A DNA stretch of 64,000 nt from Pochonia chlamydosporia 170 (Eukaryota; Ascomycota; Sordariomycetes; Hypocreales; Clavicipitaceae): the NCBI RefSeq assembly GCF_001653235.2, contig NC_035793.1, forward strand, positions 1,364,001-1,428,000, given 5' to 3'. This document shows, in pieces, positions 10,818-21,286 of this stretch (within the stretch, counting starts at the first letter, position 1; each line of letters opens with the position of its first letter). Below the pieces are notes generated by a model. It searched no databases and was not told where the DNA came from. It saw only the letters and a program-made list of their open reading frames with translations. A program made the translations under genes and the position numbers.

Positions 10818-13331
10818 ATGATTCCCTCCGCCGCGCCGCTCAACACCATGGCTACGAGGGCTAGCGCTACCCCCGACGACCAGGACGACTCCCGCTCGTC
10901 GTCATCCACCGCCTCGCCTGCCCCTGCCGACAATGAAGAGTCCGACTTCTTTCTCGGTGCCAACGATTCAGAGTCGTCGTTGGGCGTTCCCAACTTCCAG
11001 GATATGCAGGTCGAGGACTCGTGCTGGCCGCCGATAAACAGGCTGCCCAACGAGATTCTCATCAGCATCTTCGCCAAGCTTGGCGCCACATCCGACTTGT
11101 ATCACTGCATGCTCGTATCCAAACGATGGTCCAGGAATGCCGTCGACCTCTTGTGGCACCGACCTGCATGCACCAACTGGAGAAACCACAGCAGCATTTG
11201 CCAGACCCTGGGCCTTGAGCATCCCTTCTTCAGCTATCGAGACTTCATCAAGCGCCTAAATCTTGCAGCTCTCGCTGACAAAGTCAACGACGGAAGCGTC
11301 CTGCCTTTGGCCGCCTGCACCAGAGTCGAGAGGTTGACGCTGACAAACTGCAAGGGCTTGACCGACTCTGGCCTGATCGCCCTGGTTGACAACAGCCCAT
11401 CACTGTTAGCCTTGGACATTTCCAACGACAAGAACATTACTGAGCAGTCCATCAACGCCATTGCTGAAAATTGCAAGAGACTGCAGGGACTCAATATTTC
11501 CGGCTGTGATAACATCTCCAACGAGAGCATGATTAACCTTGCTCAAAATTGCAAATACATTAAGAGGGTATGTTGCAGCTCTTATCAAATCAAACGCCGT
11601 GGCATTTCCCTTCCAGTTAACATTGCCCCTCTTTAGCTGAAACTGAACGAATGCGCACAACTTCGCGACAATGCCATACTCGCCTTTGCGGAACAATGTC
11701 CAAACATTCTCGAAATCGACCTCCATCAATGTCTTCAGATTGGAAACGGCCCAGTGACAGCCCTCTTATCGAAAGGGAACTGTTTGCGAGAACTTCGGCT
11801 TGCCGGCTGCGAACTCATCGATGACAGTGCATTTTTGGGCCTTCCGGAAAAGCGCGTGCGAACATACGAGCATCTCCGAATTCTCGACTTGACGTCCTGC
11901 ACACGACTTACCGATGCCGCAGTAGAAAAGATTATTGACGTTGCTCCCAGGCTTCGCAACCTGGTCCTCGCAAAGTGCCGCAACATCACAGATGCCGCTG
12001 TCAACGCTATTTCGAGGCTTGGCAAAAATCTTCACTACGTCCACTTGGGCCACTGCGGGCTAATTACCGACGAAGGCGTCAAGAAACTTGTGCACAGTTG
12101 CAATCGGATTCGCTATATTGATTTGGGCTGTTGCACAAATCTGACAGATGACTCTGTGAAGCGATTAGCCTTACTGCCAAAGCTCAAGAGAATAGGCCTT
12201 GTGAAGTGCAGCTCTATCACTGATGAGTCTGTATTTGCCTTGGCTGAAGCTGCATATCGCCCCAGGGTACGACGAGATGCTAGCGGAGTGTTTATCGGAG
12301 GAGAATACTACACACCGAGCCTGGAACGAGTTCATCTGAGCTATTGCGTTAACCTTACTCTCAAGGTAAGCTCGCAGATCTTCTATTTGTGGTTGCACAA
12401 AAAATCACAAACGCTAACCGTCATTAACTACAGAGCATAATGAGGCTACTGAACTCATGCCCGAGACTCACTCATCTCAGCTTGACTGGCGTTGCCGCAT
12501 TTCAACGGGACGACTTTCAAACCTATTGCAGAGTCGCACCGCCTGGTTAGTAAACATGATTTTGAAATTTCTTGTAACGAGTTATTCGATTCTGACTTAC
12601 TGTCGGCAGAGTTTACACAGCACCAACGCGATGTCTTCTGCGTCTTTTCCGGCAGCATGGTCTCACAGTTCCGCGACTTCCTTAACACCTCACCCCGATT
12701 CGAAGAGCTGCGGGATAGTCTTCCGTATCGAGCTGGTGGTGGCTCTCGTATCAGAGGTGCAGCAGCTAGACGCTCGCAAGCCATGGCCAATTATCTCAAT
12801 GCTGCAGAAGGGGAAGGATTCGACGATGAAATGCCTGATGAAGAAAATGACTTTGAAGGTCTTGATGGCACAGACATGGCAATTGACCCTGCTGCCCACC
12901 CACCACAGCATCTACCTGCTGATCTTGCGGGAATTGAACCAACAATACCGAACGTCGGACAACCGATTCCAGTACCGCCACCTGCGCCAGGGGTCATCCA
13001 ATATTCCTTCCCTCCCGCTGGTTACCCTCATCCCACCATTCAACATCTGCAACAACTTCACCAAAGTGTCAACCCGACTTACCAACACTTGCAACATCAG
13101 CAAGCTGCATCAATGGGCCCCTTGGCGTTTTCTAGCTTTATGACCAACGAACCAGCTGCTGGTAATCCTCCACTTAGCGCGAATGGGCGAGCACAGGCAA
13201 GCATGGCACCATTGACCTCGCCAGCGGTGCCTCAACAGGCGGGATCGTCATCTGGAAGTGGACTTGTGAATGGCACTGGTGCCAGCACGGCAACGATGCA
13301 CCAGCAACCTCCGGATGGCACCGAGCAATGA
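10818..13331 (+). CDS. grrA: GRR1-like F-box and leucine-rich-repeat protein, SCF substrate receptor
   Basis: Four exons: 10818-11567, 11637-12365, 12434-12545, 12610-13331; 770 aa. The F-box is at about residues 73-118 (INRLPNEILISIFAKLG...MLVSKRWSR). It is followed by some twelve cysteine-containing leucine-rich repeats of the CNNLTD type (CKGLTDSGL, CDNISNESM, CRNITDAAV, CTNLTDDSV, CSSITDESV), then the block EFTQHQRDVFCVFSG, and a low-complexity Pro/Gln/Ala tail. This order and length match yeast Grr1 and Aspergillus GrrA, which recruit phosphorylated cyclins and nutrient-signalling proteins to the SCF ubiquitin ligase; GrrA is needed for ascospore formation. The acidic, serine-rich first 60 residues look disordered. 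A second ATG (codon 11) could also serve as start. The symbol is by homology reading only. Confidence 0.92.
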
Positions 13332-14116
13332 TTCAGCGCCCAACTCTTCGGAGCGGTATTTCTATTGAGGAGTCGGCTGATAGTGCAATACACTGCGGCT
13401 ACAACCTTGAGTGTTTATTTTTTTTTGGCTAGGCCCTAAACGAGAGAACGGCGCTCCTAAGCGTTTGAATGAGCGGATTACAATGCTCCTATCACTGGAC
13501 CATTTTTAGCATGAGAATGGCGGATGGAGGTTTCGATCGAGTCATTACACCTTGCAGCAGCACAAGCGGAGTTTATTGTTTTCTTTGGGAGATATGAATG
13601 TTATGAATACAACGACTCAGGTATACCACATGGTTAAAATTGGCTTTATCAAGCAGCAAAGCTGTAGTCAGGGATCGATGTAGGAATTAGAGCATTTGCA
13701 TCGGCGCAACTGTTGAATTAAGTTATTCTATACAATCTATTATTACACCTTGATATCTCCTAACGGGACAAATGTGGACACAATGACATGCCATAAATTT
13801 AGATTGGCGCTCGTACGGCCGTTCTTGTTCAACTGATTTAATTCCTCGGTGTTGACCGGATGATACACCGTCACAGTGACATCGAGTCTCTATTATTGGC
13901 ATCACGGGCCGGTCCGTTTCTCCACATCGTGAAATTTGTCACCATTATTTAATTGGACAATGAACTGGAAATGTAATAGAGTAAATATATCCAATTATAA
14001 GATCAATTACTTCAAAGTGGTATCAATGCTTGCTACGAAACAGAAATTTATCTATGTAACAACATCCCTATCCAGCGGCCCCGTTCCCAATTCATGCCAC
14101 AATCTTGCGTATCCGT
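13332..14116. other. convergent 3' intergenic region
   Basis: The 785 bp between the F-box gene (+) and the ammonium transporter (-) stop codons. AT-rich, no coding evidence; it should contain both 3' UTRs. Confidence 0.5.
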
Positions 14117-15717
14117 TTAGACCACCTCCCGAACAGTCTTCTCATGTGTAGAGCTGCTGGATGACATAGATCCAGGGGACGATGAATCTGCCACATGACG
14201 GGTCAGTTCGACATAATCGTATGCGAATTCACCAAGCTGAGCGTCGTCAATGCCGACATCTTCCTCGGTAGCTGACACACGGAGACTAAGACCCGGGACG
14301 AGGTTCATGAGGAACAGGATAATGCAGGTTAAGACAAAGGACCATCCGAAAGCGGCGCAGATGCCGGCGAGCTGATAGCCGAGCTGGACCCAGTTGTGTT
14401 CAATCCATCCGATGGGGGAGTAGGTGTTGCCGTCGAGGGCAGCAATGTAAGAACTACGAGTGTTGTGTTAGTTTTCCGCGGATGAGAGTTTAAATGCGAC
14501 AAGATGGACTTACGCTCCAAAGATGCCGGTGAGGATATTGCCAACCATGCCGCCGATTCCGTGAACAGCAAAGATATCGAGGGCATCGTCAACGCCAGTA
14601 AGGAACTTGAGCTTGGTGGCAAAGTTGCAGCATACACCGCCGCAGACGCCGATGATCACGGCTCCCCAGGGTGTAACGAAGCCTGCGGCAGGGGTAATCG
14701 CCACGAGACCGGAGATGGCGCCAGAGCAGAAGCCGATGGTGCTCCATTTCCTCTCGAGCCGGTAGTCGAGCAGGACCCAGGTGATGCCTGCGCAGGAAGC
14801 AGCCAGGTTGGTCACGTAGCATGCCATCACGGCGCGGAGGTTCATGGCCAGGGCAGAACCGCCGTTGAAGCCGAACCAACCTACCCAGAGGAACACGGTG
14901 CCGAGAACGACGTTTGTCACGCTGTGAGGACGGTAGGGGAGGCCCTGGGTCTTGGAGTAGCCGCTTCGCTTGCCCAGCATGACGCTGTAGGCGAGGGCGC
15001 AGGTGCCGGAGGCGATGTGGACGGGACCGCCGCCGGCGAAGTCGTAGGCGGGGAGTTTGAAGAGCCATCCGTTTGCGTTCCAGGTCCAGTAGGCGATGGG
15101 GTCGTATACGACGGTGGACCAGATGAAGATGAAGATGATGGCAGGGAGCATACGGCCTCGATCGGCGACGGCTCCAATGGCAAGGGCTGGTCTGTTTGAA
15201 TAAGAGTATTAGTTGACATCTCTGTCATGGGTTGTTCAAATAGGTTTGACTCACGTAATAGCCGCAAACATTCCCTGGTAGAGACAGAAGAGAATGTCGG
15301 GGACGAAAGAAGATCCATTTGGCTGAGCGAGCGTCTTCATCAGACCAAACTGGGAGAGGTCGCCGAAGAAGGCATTGCCCGTTCGCGAAAACGTCAACGA
15401 GTATCCCCAGAAGAACCACTGAAATCCGATGACAGCCACAGAAAGCATAGATAAGAGGACGAGCTGAAGAGCCGACTTTCTTCGTGCCAGACCGCTGTAG
15501 AAGAATCCGACGCCGGGAATCATGAGCAGAACGAGGACGGAGGAGATCGTCATGAAGGCCAGGTTGCCCGTCTGTATGGCGTTAGCTTTTCAAAAGCTCA
15601 TTTTAGAATCAAATCGCATGATTCCAATCTCACCTCGTAGAAGATATTGAGATTCTGCACATTAGTCGAATAGCCAGCATCGGCGGTGCCAGTCGTTCCA
15701 TTGTATTCGGCGGCCAT
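14117..15717 (-). CDS. ammonium transporter, Amt/Mep family
   Basis: Four exons on minus: 15717-15634, 15571-15255, 15191-14514, 14453-14117; 471 aa, introns 60-63 nt. It carries NH4+/NH3 across the plasma membrane. The family features are all present: the N-terminal helix SSVLVLLMIPGVGFFYSGL, the ammonium-transporter signature DFAGGGPVHIASG with the first pore histidine, and the second pore histidine in FAVHGIGGMVGN. Eleven hydrophobic helices can be followed, ending with a cytosolic Ser/Thr-rich tail (SSSPGSMSSSSSTHEK) that could be a phosphorylation region. The length equals fungal MepA/MepB. The upstream region has several HGATAR sites, so nitrogen (AreA-type GATA factor) control is likely. 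Whether it is the high- or low-affinity isoform, or a Mep2-type sensor, cannot be told from this sequence alone. Confidence 0.95.
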
Positions 15718-17523
15718 GTTGACCTGCTTGCTACCACGTACGTCTACCGTAGCGTGTACAAGGGGAAAAGGGGCGAAAGGTTGGATGAGAGGGAAAGGAA
15801 AAGAAAAGAAGGAAGGATGTAGAGATCGGCAGGGCTGTCAGATTATATCCTCACTCTAATTGCATGAACGCCCCTGCAATGCTACACTTTCTAAACCTTA
15901 TGGCACGAGGACACACCATTCATCTGATTATTTGGGGACTAAGAAACAATAGACTAGTTTTCAAAAAATGACTAGCTTGTTAGATAACCGTCGTCTTGGG
16001 TCCAACATCGGATCCCGTCGGAGCGGAAGACTGGGGACACTTGGATGGAAAAAAGACATGTCCAGCCGAGATGGGTGTGAGAGTGACTGAGTGTTGGACA
16101 TGTCAATACCGCATCGTTTCAGCCAGCGCCCCGTGTATGGTTACCGAACGGGAGGAGGTGAATGATATCTTATCTGGATGACATCGGACGCCAATCAGTC
16201 CACCACCGCCGCCACTTACACGGCTGGAGGAGGTCAGGTTGTTCCTTTTGATAACGAGCCGCCGTTGATACCAGCGCCTGATGCGTAGCCCATACTTTAC
16301 AGATTTCTACAACAATGTAAGCTTATTATATTAATGCGATTCTCGTGAAAGTTGTATGGTAAAATGTTGTAAAGGGGCAGTGATGTATTTGCTTCTATGT
16401 TGTTGATGTGCCACGATTCCAACAGTGACAGCAACTCATTAACCAACATGATTACATTGTCTTGGTGAGCGCGGAACCACCGCCTCTTGTTCCAGACACT
16501 TGACTTAGTTACCCAGGACCAAGAAATTGGGCAATGCGCCAAGCTCAAGTAGAGTGAATGAAGAAGCCATGGTTGTGGTGAGCCAGGAGAACGTAAGCAT
16601 CACGGGACGAGTGGGATTTGTAGATAGAAGAGCAGTTTATTGTACGTCAAGTTTTCCTAGAGGGACATCCCCTATTCTTATCGCCGATTCAGCAATTGGC
16701 TGCAACGAAGCACCAGAGGATATCTTGGACGAGAATAAGCCGTATCATCCATGAACCCTGGAGAGATAGCGACATGGAGAAATCGTGCGATTCTGATTGG
16801 GCCGAGCCTTATCTTCCTGTGTGGCTGGCGCCTCGTCCTCAAACAATCAGCTGCAAAGAAGTGACCATCCAATCCCATGCCGTTATTTGCCTCCTCTGAA
16901 TCCCATCTGGTCTTTCTTTGCTTTGTGCTTCATCCATCTCCCGCGTCTGTTGTTGCTCGGATGCGAGTGCAGCATTTTGACCTGTTTGCAGCTTGCAGCG
17001 CAAGAGGTCAAGTTGCAATGAACCATCCGGAACCAATGCCGGAAGCCCCACCAAATTTCTCACTATTGGGACGATCATCAACAATGAGCAGCTCAGTTTA
17101 GGGGAGTTGAGCTGGAAAAGGTGAATCAGCATGCAAATTGAAGTCGAATACCCCATCTGGAGTACGGAGTATTTTGATTCGCCGGGAAGAGGTGGCAGAA
17201 GAGTTCCGAATGTGTAAATTGCTGGCCTGCGCCAGCACTCTACCATGTCTTGGAACTCCCACAGGTCTTCCTGGAGTGTTTCTCGTACTTTCAACCTCTG
17301 GTTCTCCATTTGATGAAGTTCAGAAAATGACATGCCTTGCTGTACGACTGTGTCATGCGATGAAAGTATAACGTGGCGGTTGCAGAAGGTGCATCGCAAA
17401 GACAAGAGTTGAGGCTAGAGAGATCGGTCCACGATGCTTTGTGTAGTTTCTCTCAATATGCAGGTGGATGAAGGCTCGTGGCATGTGTGACTAGCCTGCA
17501 GACCCTTACCGTCGCTGCTGGTA
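15718..17523. other. ammonium transporter promoter region and intergenic DNA
   Basis: About 1.8 kb upstream of the ammonium transporter, reaching the 3' end of the peptidyl-tRNA hydrolase gene. GATA-type sites lie at 15982-15987, 16169-16175 and 16250-16255. One TACGGAGTA copy is at 17163-17171. A 188-codon minus frame (16839-17405) has no recognisable domain and was not accepted as a gene. Confidence 0.5.
15982..16255. promoter_or_regulatory. GATA-factor (HGATAR) sites upstream of ammonium transporter
   Basis: AGATAA at 15982-15987 (+), AGATAAG at 16169-16175 (read on minus) and TGATAA at 16250-16255 (+), all 260-540 bp before the start codon at 15717. AreA/NIT2 factors bind pairs of HGATAR sites in front of nitrogen-repressed ammonium permease genes. 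Sites of this kind occur by chance about every 340 bp, so the evidence is modest. Confidence 0.4.
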
Positions 17524-18120
17524 TCAGGTTTCTATTTCCTCCTTCCACTCATCTTCGAGCTCTACCAGTCTCTTGGCAACATCCAAAGGGACGACTTCCT
17601 CTAGGACTCTTCGTTGGTTGACTGAAATCGGATCTAAGACGTACTTGCTGACCGTGGCCGCATCTCGCTCTTCTGGGCGACCTATGCCAATTGCAATACG
17701 TGCAAACGGTGACTCCGGAAACTTGTTTTGGGATATTGACTTCTTGACACTTTTCAACCCGTTGTGACCACGGTGGCTGCGATCCCAAGGTGTGAGTCTG
17801 ACATCGCCAAAGGCTCTTTCTAATTCATCATGAATGATGACAAGACTTGTTGATGATGCATCATGCTGTTTGACCATCTCTTGCCATGCCTTTGCAACAA
17901 ATGGTCCTGAGACGTTCATCAGGGTTGGTGACTGCACCAGTGTATATTTTGGCCCTTGAGAGACGAGACATGTCTGCTTTCCTATTTTCATCTCGCGAAA
18001 ACCTGGCTGCTTGAGGGCTTTGACGAGGCCATTGAGTGAGAAGTGGCCAGCTGAGTGGAGGCTGGGATATTTTGGCAAGGGATTGCCTAAGCTAATCACC
18101 AAAAACCGCGGATTAAACAT
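17524..18120 (-). CDS. peptidyl-tRNA hydrolase, bacterial Pth1 type
   Basis: Single exon, 198 aa from the ATG at 18120. The frame is open 24 codons further upstream, but those residues are a phenylalanine/cysteine run coming from a poly-A/T tract, so MFNPRFLVISLGNP is the better start. Pth releases the peptide from peptidyl-tRNA that has dropped off the ribosome, in mitochondria and/or cytosol. Family motifs: GNP (tRNA-binding Asn), the catalytic histidine in SLHSAGH, LMNVSG, the HDELERAFGDVRL block corresponding to DDLDLPLGKIR, and GHNGLKS. Length equals bacterial and yeast Pth1. The C-terminal acidic helix (LVELEDEWKEEIET) is an extension. It diverges from the BAR-protein gene across 375 bp. 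Confidence 0.92.
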   Translation of the reverse strand: MFNPRFLVISLGNPLPKYPSLHSAGHFSLNGLVKALKQPGFREMKIGKQTCLVSQGPKYTLVQSPTLMNVSGPFVAKAWQEMVKQHDASSTSLVIIHDELERAFGDVRLTPWDRSHRGHNGLKSVKKSISQNKFPESPFARIAIGIGRPEERDAATVSKYVLDPISVNQRRVLEEVVPLDVAKRLVELEDEWKEEIET

Positions 18121-18495
18121 TATGGTGTATTTGAAACCAAAAAAAAAGAAGCACAAAAGAACGCTGCAGAATAAATTCGTGCGATGTTCCATGGCTGACT
18201 CTTATGCGAGAAGAACGCGCCATCACGTGAGTCACAACTTTCTTTCTAAGTTTTGTGGCGGAGCCTTGAAAGCAGAGCTGCGCCTCACATATCACTGACG
18301 TAGATGTTTGTAGCTGGCAGTGGCTGCGCAACCTTGCTTTACTCTCAACAGTGTCAACGCCCATCCTGCGTCTCAACATCCGGAGCGAACTGGCATCATT
18401 CGTCTGCCAACACCCAGCGACTTGGACGGAATATATTGTTTCGATATCGGTTTTGTTTCTCGCCATTCTCTTTTCAATAGAATAAAGCGGTCAAG
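18121..18495. other. divergent promoter between peptidyl-tRNA hydrolase and BAR protein
   Basis: 375 bp between the two start codons. It contains a poly-A tract near 18138-18147 and no obvious binding motif. Confidence 0.45.
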
Positions 18496-19509
18496 ATGTC
18501 GTGGGCGGGTTCGTACAAACTCAGACCCCGCAGAGAAACGGAAGAGGGGCTGACAATGAATTAGGATTCAAGAAGAATGTGAATCGCGCGACGACGCAGG
18601 TGATGATGAAGACGGGTACGGCTGGTTCCTTTCAAATTGGACTGTTGTGTCCTTCTGACCGAATCATACAGGGCATGTGGAGAAGACGAACGATCGTGAC
18701 TATGAGCTGGAGGAGAGGTACGGCACCGTACTTGAGATGAACCCTGCCACGACCAGAGCCTAACACACGGTGCAGACGATTCAAAACGATGGAGGCGGCG
18801 TCCTTACGACTTCAAAAGGAGGCAAAGGGTTATTTGGATTCACTTCGAGGTAAAACACCCGGCGTGCCCGAATGACTTAGGAATTCTTTGCTAATTTTGG
18901 CACATAGCCATGACTGCGTCTCAAATGCGGATAGCGGAAACGATCGATGCCTTTTACGGAGATTCTGGCGCTAGAGATGGTGTCAGTAGAAGCTATAAAC
19001 AAGCTGTTGAGGACCTTGATTCCGAAACAATCAAGGCATTGGATGGCCCATACCGAACCACCGTGCTAGACCCCATCAACCGATTCTGCTCGTATTTCCC
19101 GGACATCAACGAGTGTATCAAAAAGAGATCCCACAAACTGTTGGACTACGATGCCCTTCGAGCAAAGGTGAAGCGACTTGTCGAAAAGCCTGACAAGGAC
19201 GCGACAAAGCTACCCCGAACAGAGAAGGAGCTCGAAATGGCCAAGCTTGCTTACGAGCAACTCAACGAACAACTTTTTTCAGAACTACCCCAATTGATCG
19301 ACTTGCGAGTGCCATATCTAGATCCAACTTTCGAAGCACTGGTCAAAATTCAGCTGAGATTCTGCGCCGAGGCATACTCCCGAATGGCGCAAGTGCAACA
19401 GTATCTAGACGCAGACACAAGAGACTTATACGCAGAAGGGCATTTGGATGCTAGAGTAGAGCAAGTTTTGCAAGAGATTCGGGAACTCAGTATCAGCGGA
19501 ACAGTATAG
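18496..19509 (+). CDS. BAR-domain protein of the Rvs161/Hob3 type
   Basis: Five exons: 18496-18508 (13 nt), 18565-18615, 18672-18717, 18776-18849, 18908-19509; 261 aa. The whole protein is one N-BAR domain: MSWAGFKKNVNRATTQ as the amphipathic N-terminal helix, then TKTMEAASLRLQKEAKGYLDSL-like helix 1, and long helices through LDARVEQVLQEIREL. The length agrees with fission yeast Hob3 (264 aa) and budding yeast Rvs161 (265 aa). These bend membranes at endocytic sites with an Rvs167-type partner and are tied to actin and Cdc42 function. The C-terminus stops right after the BAR fold with no SH3 domain, which separates it from Rvs167/Hob1. Four introns fall in the first 412 bp, cutting the first 61 codons into small exons. 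Confidence 0.93.
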
Positions 19510-19801
19510 GGGAAAATATGATTTGGGAAGGGGCATGGCGCTGCACTCGATGGACGGGGGCGCTGCGCTGCGTTGAGCTGGTTACATAGGCGTACGGGCT
19601 TTGCCAACGACAGGCATTCAATTTTTGTTTTTGGTAGACTGGGTTTACTTCCGCAGTTGCCCCTCATCTAATGGCTCGATATGCTATGGATATATCTTGA
19701 TTTTTTGTCATTATTCATAAATTCCCTTGTGTCGTGGCCACCAAGACCTCACTATGTGCCGGGAATACTCTATTTGTAGCGTTTTTCACGAATCTTGGCT
19801 G

Positions 19802-20455
19802 CTAGTTGGTCGGTTGATGCGTGTGCTGTTTCCCAAAGAGGTCGCTAAGGGATAGTCTTCTCCCAATAGCCTGCATAGCTGGTCCTGCTTCCGGTCCCGG
19901 CTCCTCACCAGCCCCTTCTACTCTTGCAACTTTCCAACTCTCCTGTATCATGGCACCATTGATCTCGCGGGTCTCGTCTTTATCATTGTGTATCCATAGA
20001 CCGATGACCTTGTCGCCTTCCTCCCAGTTGCCTTCCACTTTTAATATGACCAGTTCGCCTGCAATCTCCACGTGGCTCACCCTGGCAAGGTCAATTACCA
20101 GGTTGTCCAATGCCCTCCGGTTGAGCACAAACACGCACGCCCGAGGTAGATGGCTCTCGGGGAGCGGGGACTGGGCGCACACAAACATGGTGCCTTCGAT
20201 GCCGGACTTGTCCCAACTTGCTGAGTCGCTGTCGAATGTGTAGACGACTGCGTTGGCTGCTATGGACAGAATGGCTTGAATAGAGGGGAGGTACCGTTGG
20301 AGGACGGAGACATTGAGTTCGGTATTTGTGCGGGGAGGAGGCGGCGCATAGTGGGAGTGAATTGCGGCTGCGTCGGATTCGTAGTCGGAAACTGCTGGTA
20401 TGAGGTTTGATGGCTGGCGAGTGTGCCGCGCTTTGCGAGGCGTTTGTCTGCTCAT
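19802..20455 (-). CDS. DCP1: mRNA-decapping enzyme subunit Dcp1
   Basis: Single exon, 217 aa from the ATG at 20455. The frame is open far upstream (to 20995), but that part is compositionally unlike the rest, and MSRQTPRKARHTRQ with the following block fits known fungal Dcp1 starts. The EVH1/PH-like Dcp1 domain runs from LNVSVLQRYLPSIQAIL through VVYTFDSDSASWDKSGIEG, TMFVCAQSPLP, FVLNRRALDNLVIDL to GLWIHNDKDETREIN. The aromatic and basic residues of the Dcp2-activating surface are visible in YTFD...WDKSGIEG. Dcp1 stimulates Dcp2 to remove the 5' cap in P-bodies. A short tail rich in Glu/Pro follows. It faces the BAR gene tail to tail (292 bp between stops) and diverges from the OCRL-type phosphatase. 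Confidence 0.9.
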   Translation of the reverse strand: MSRQTPRKARHTRQPSNLIPAVSDYESDAAAIHSHYAPPPPRTNTELNVSVLQRYLPSIQAILSIAANAVVYTFDSDSASWDKSGIEGTMFVCAQSPLPESHLPRACVFVLNRRALDNLVIDLARVSHVEIAGELVILKVEGNWEEGDKVIGLWIHNDKDETREINGAMIQESWKVARVEGAGEEPGPEAGPAMQAIGRRLSLSDLFGKQHTHQPTN

Positions 20456-21286
20456 TGTGGGAAGTAGGAAGCTGGGATTGCTCCTGACTGAATGTGACTG
20501 CGCTGGTAGACGGGTGTCGCTGGGACAGAGGTATAGGCGATCACTCTTGGCTGTTGTGAGCGAAAGTATACCGCGGCTATCGACTTGCGGACAACTCGAA
20601 GTGGTTCGCTGGAGGGTTGTGATATTGCATATGACGATGGTGTTGCGATGGGAACATTGAAGCTTGCAACGACTTGTGGCGCCGTTTCCAGGCAAGGACT
20701 TTGCTGCTAGTGTAGCTCCGCCGGAGCTTATCGATAGACTAGGTGCATGTGGATATGTGCTGGACAGTTCGTTAACCCCCTGCCCTGTAGAATGCCCCGA
20801 AGTTGGGTCTGGTCTGGTCGATGTCTGGTTTAGGCTGGCCTGGCACGGGTGTCTGGCTGCATGTGGTCTGGTGAGTTCAAATGCTGTTGCATCCATGTCG
20901 ATGTCGAATCGCGGGGCTCCGATGTCAAGCTTGCCTGCCCTGGCTGATGAGGTCAACATTGAAGCGGCACTTCCTCTCTGCCATCCAATCCACATGCATC
21001 ATCATCCATCACGACGTCGACCTCGTCAGCTGTTCGCATGTCATTACTCTGCCGCGCCTGCGTGTTCATTGCATCCGCACGCACTTGCGCCGGCTGTAGT
21101 ATGATCCTTTAAGCTTTCCTTTTACTTTACTCACTCTACATACTTTTCGCCATCATTATATTCCGCCTGGCTGCCCAGCAAGCTCCAAACACCATGGTCT
21201 AGGTTACCAGCGGCAAGACCATACGCGACCACATATCAAGGCGGCATTTCCGCAGCTCCTCAACCCATTGCTGCATCTCGACCAAA
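20456..21286. other. divergent promoter between Dcp1 and inositol 5-phosphatase
   Basis: 831 bp with a GTCTGG cluster near 20808-20870 (TCTGGTCTGGTCGATGTCTGG). The open frames here (for example 20664-21104) have no recognisable domain. Confidence 0.5.

Noticed and set aside
14504..15199. 231-codon frame opposite the ammonium transporter
   Set aside because: Shadow of the transporter exon; the minus strand has an unmistakable Amt signature.
16839..17405. 188-codon minus-strand open frame with a CxxC start
   Set aside because: No recognisable domain and no supporting splice structure; it contains a TACGGAGTA copy, which otherwise occurs only in non-coding DNA.
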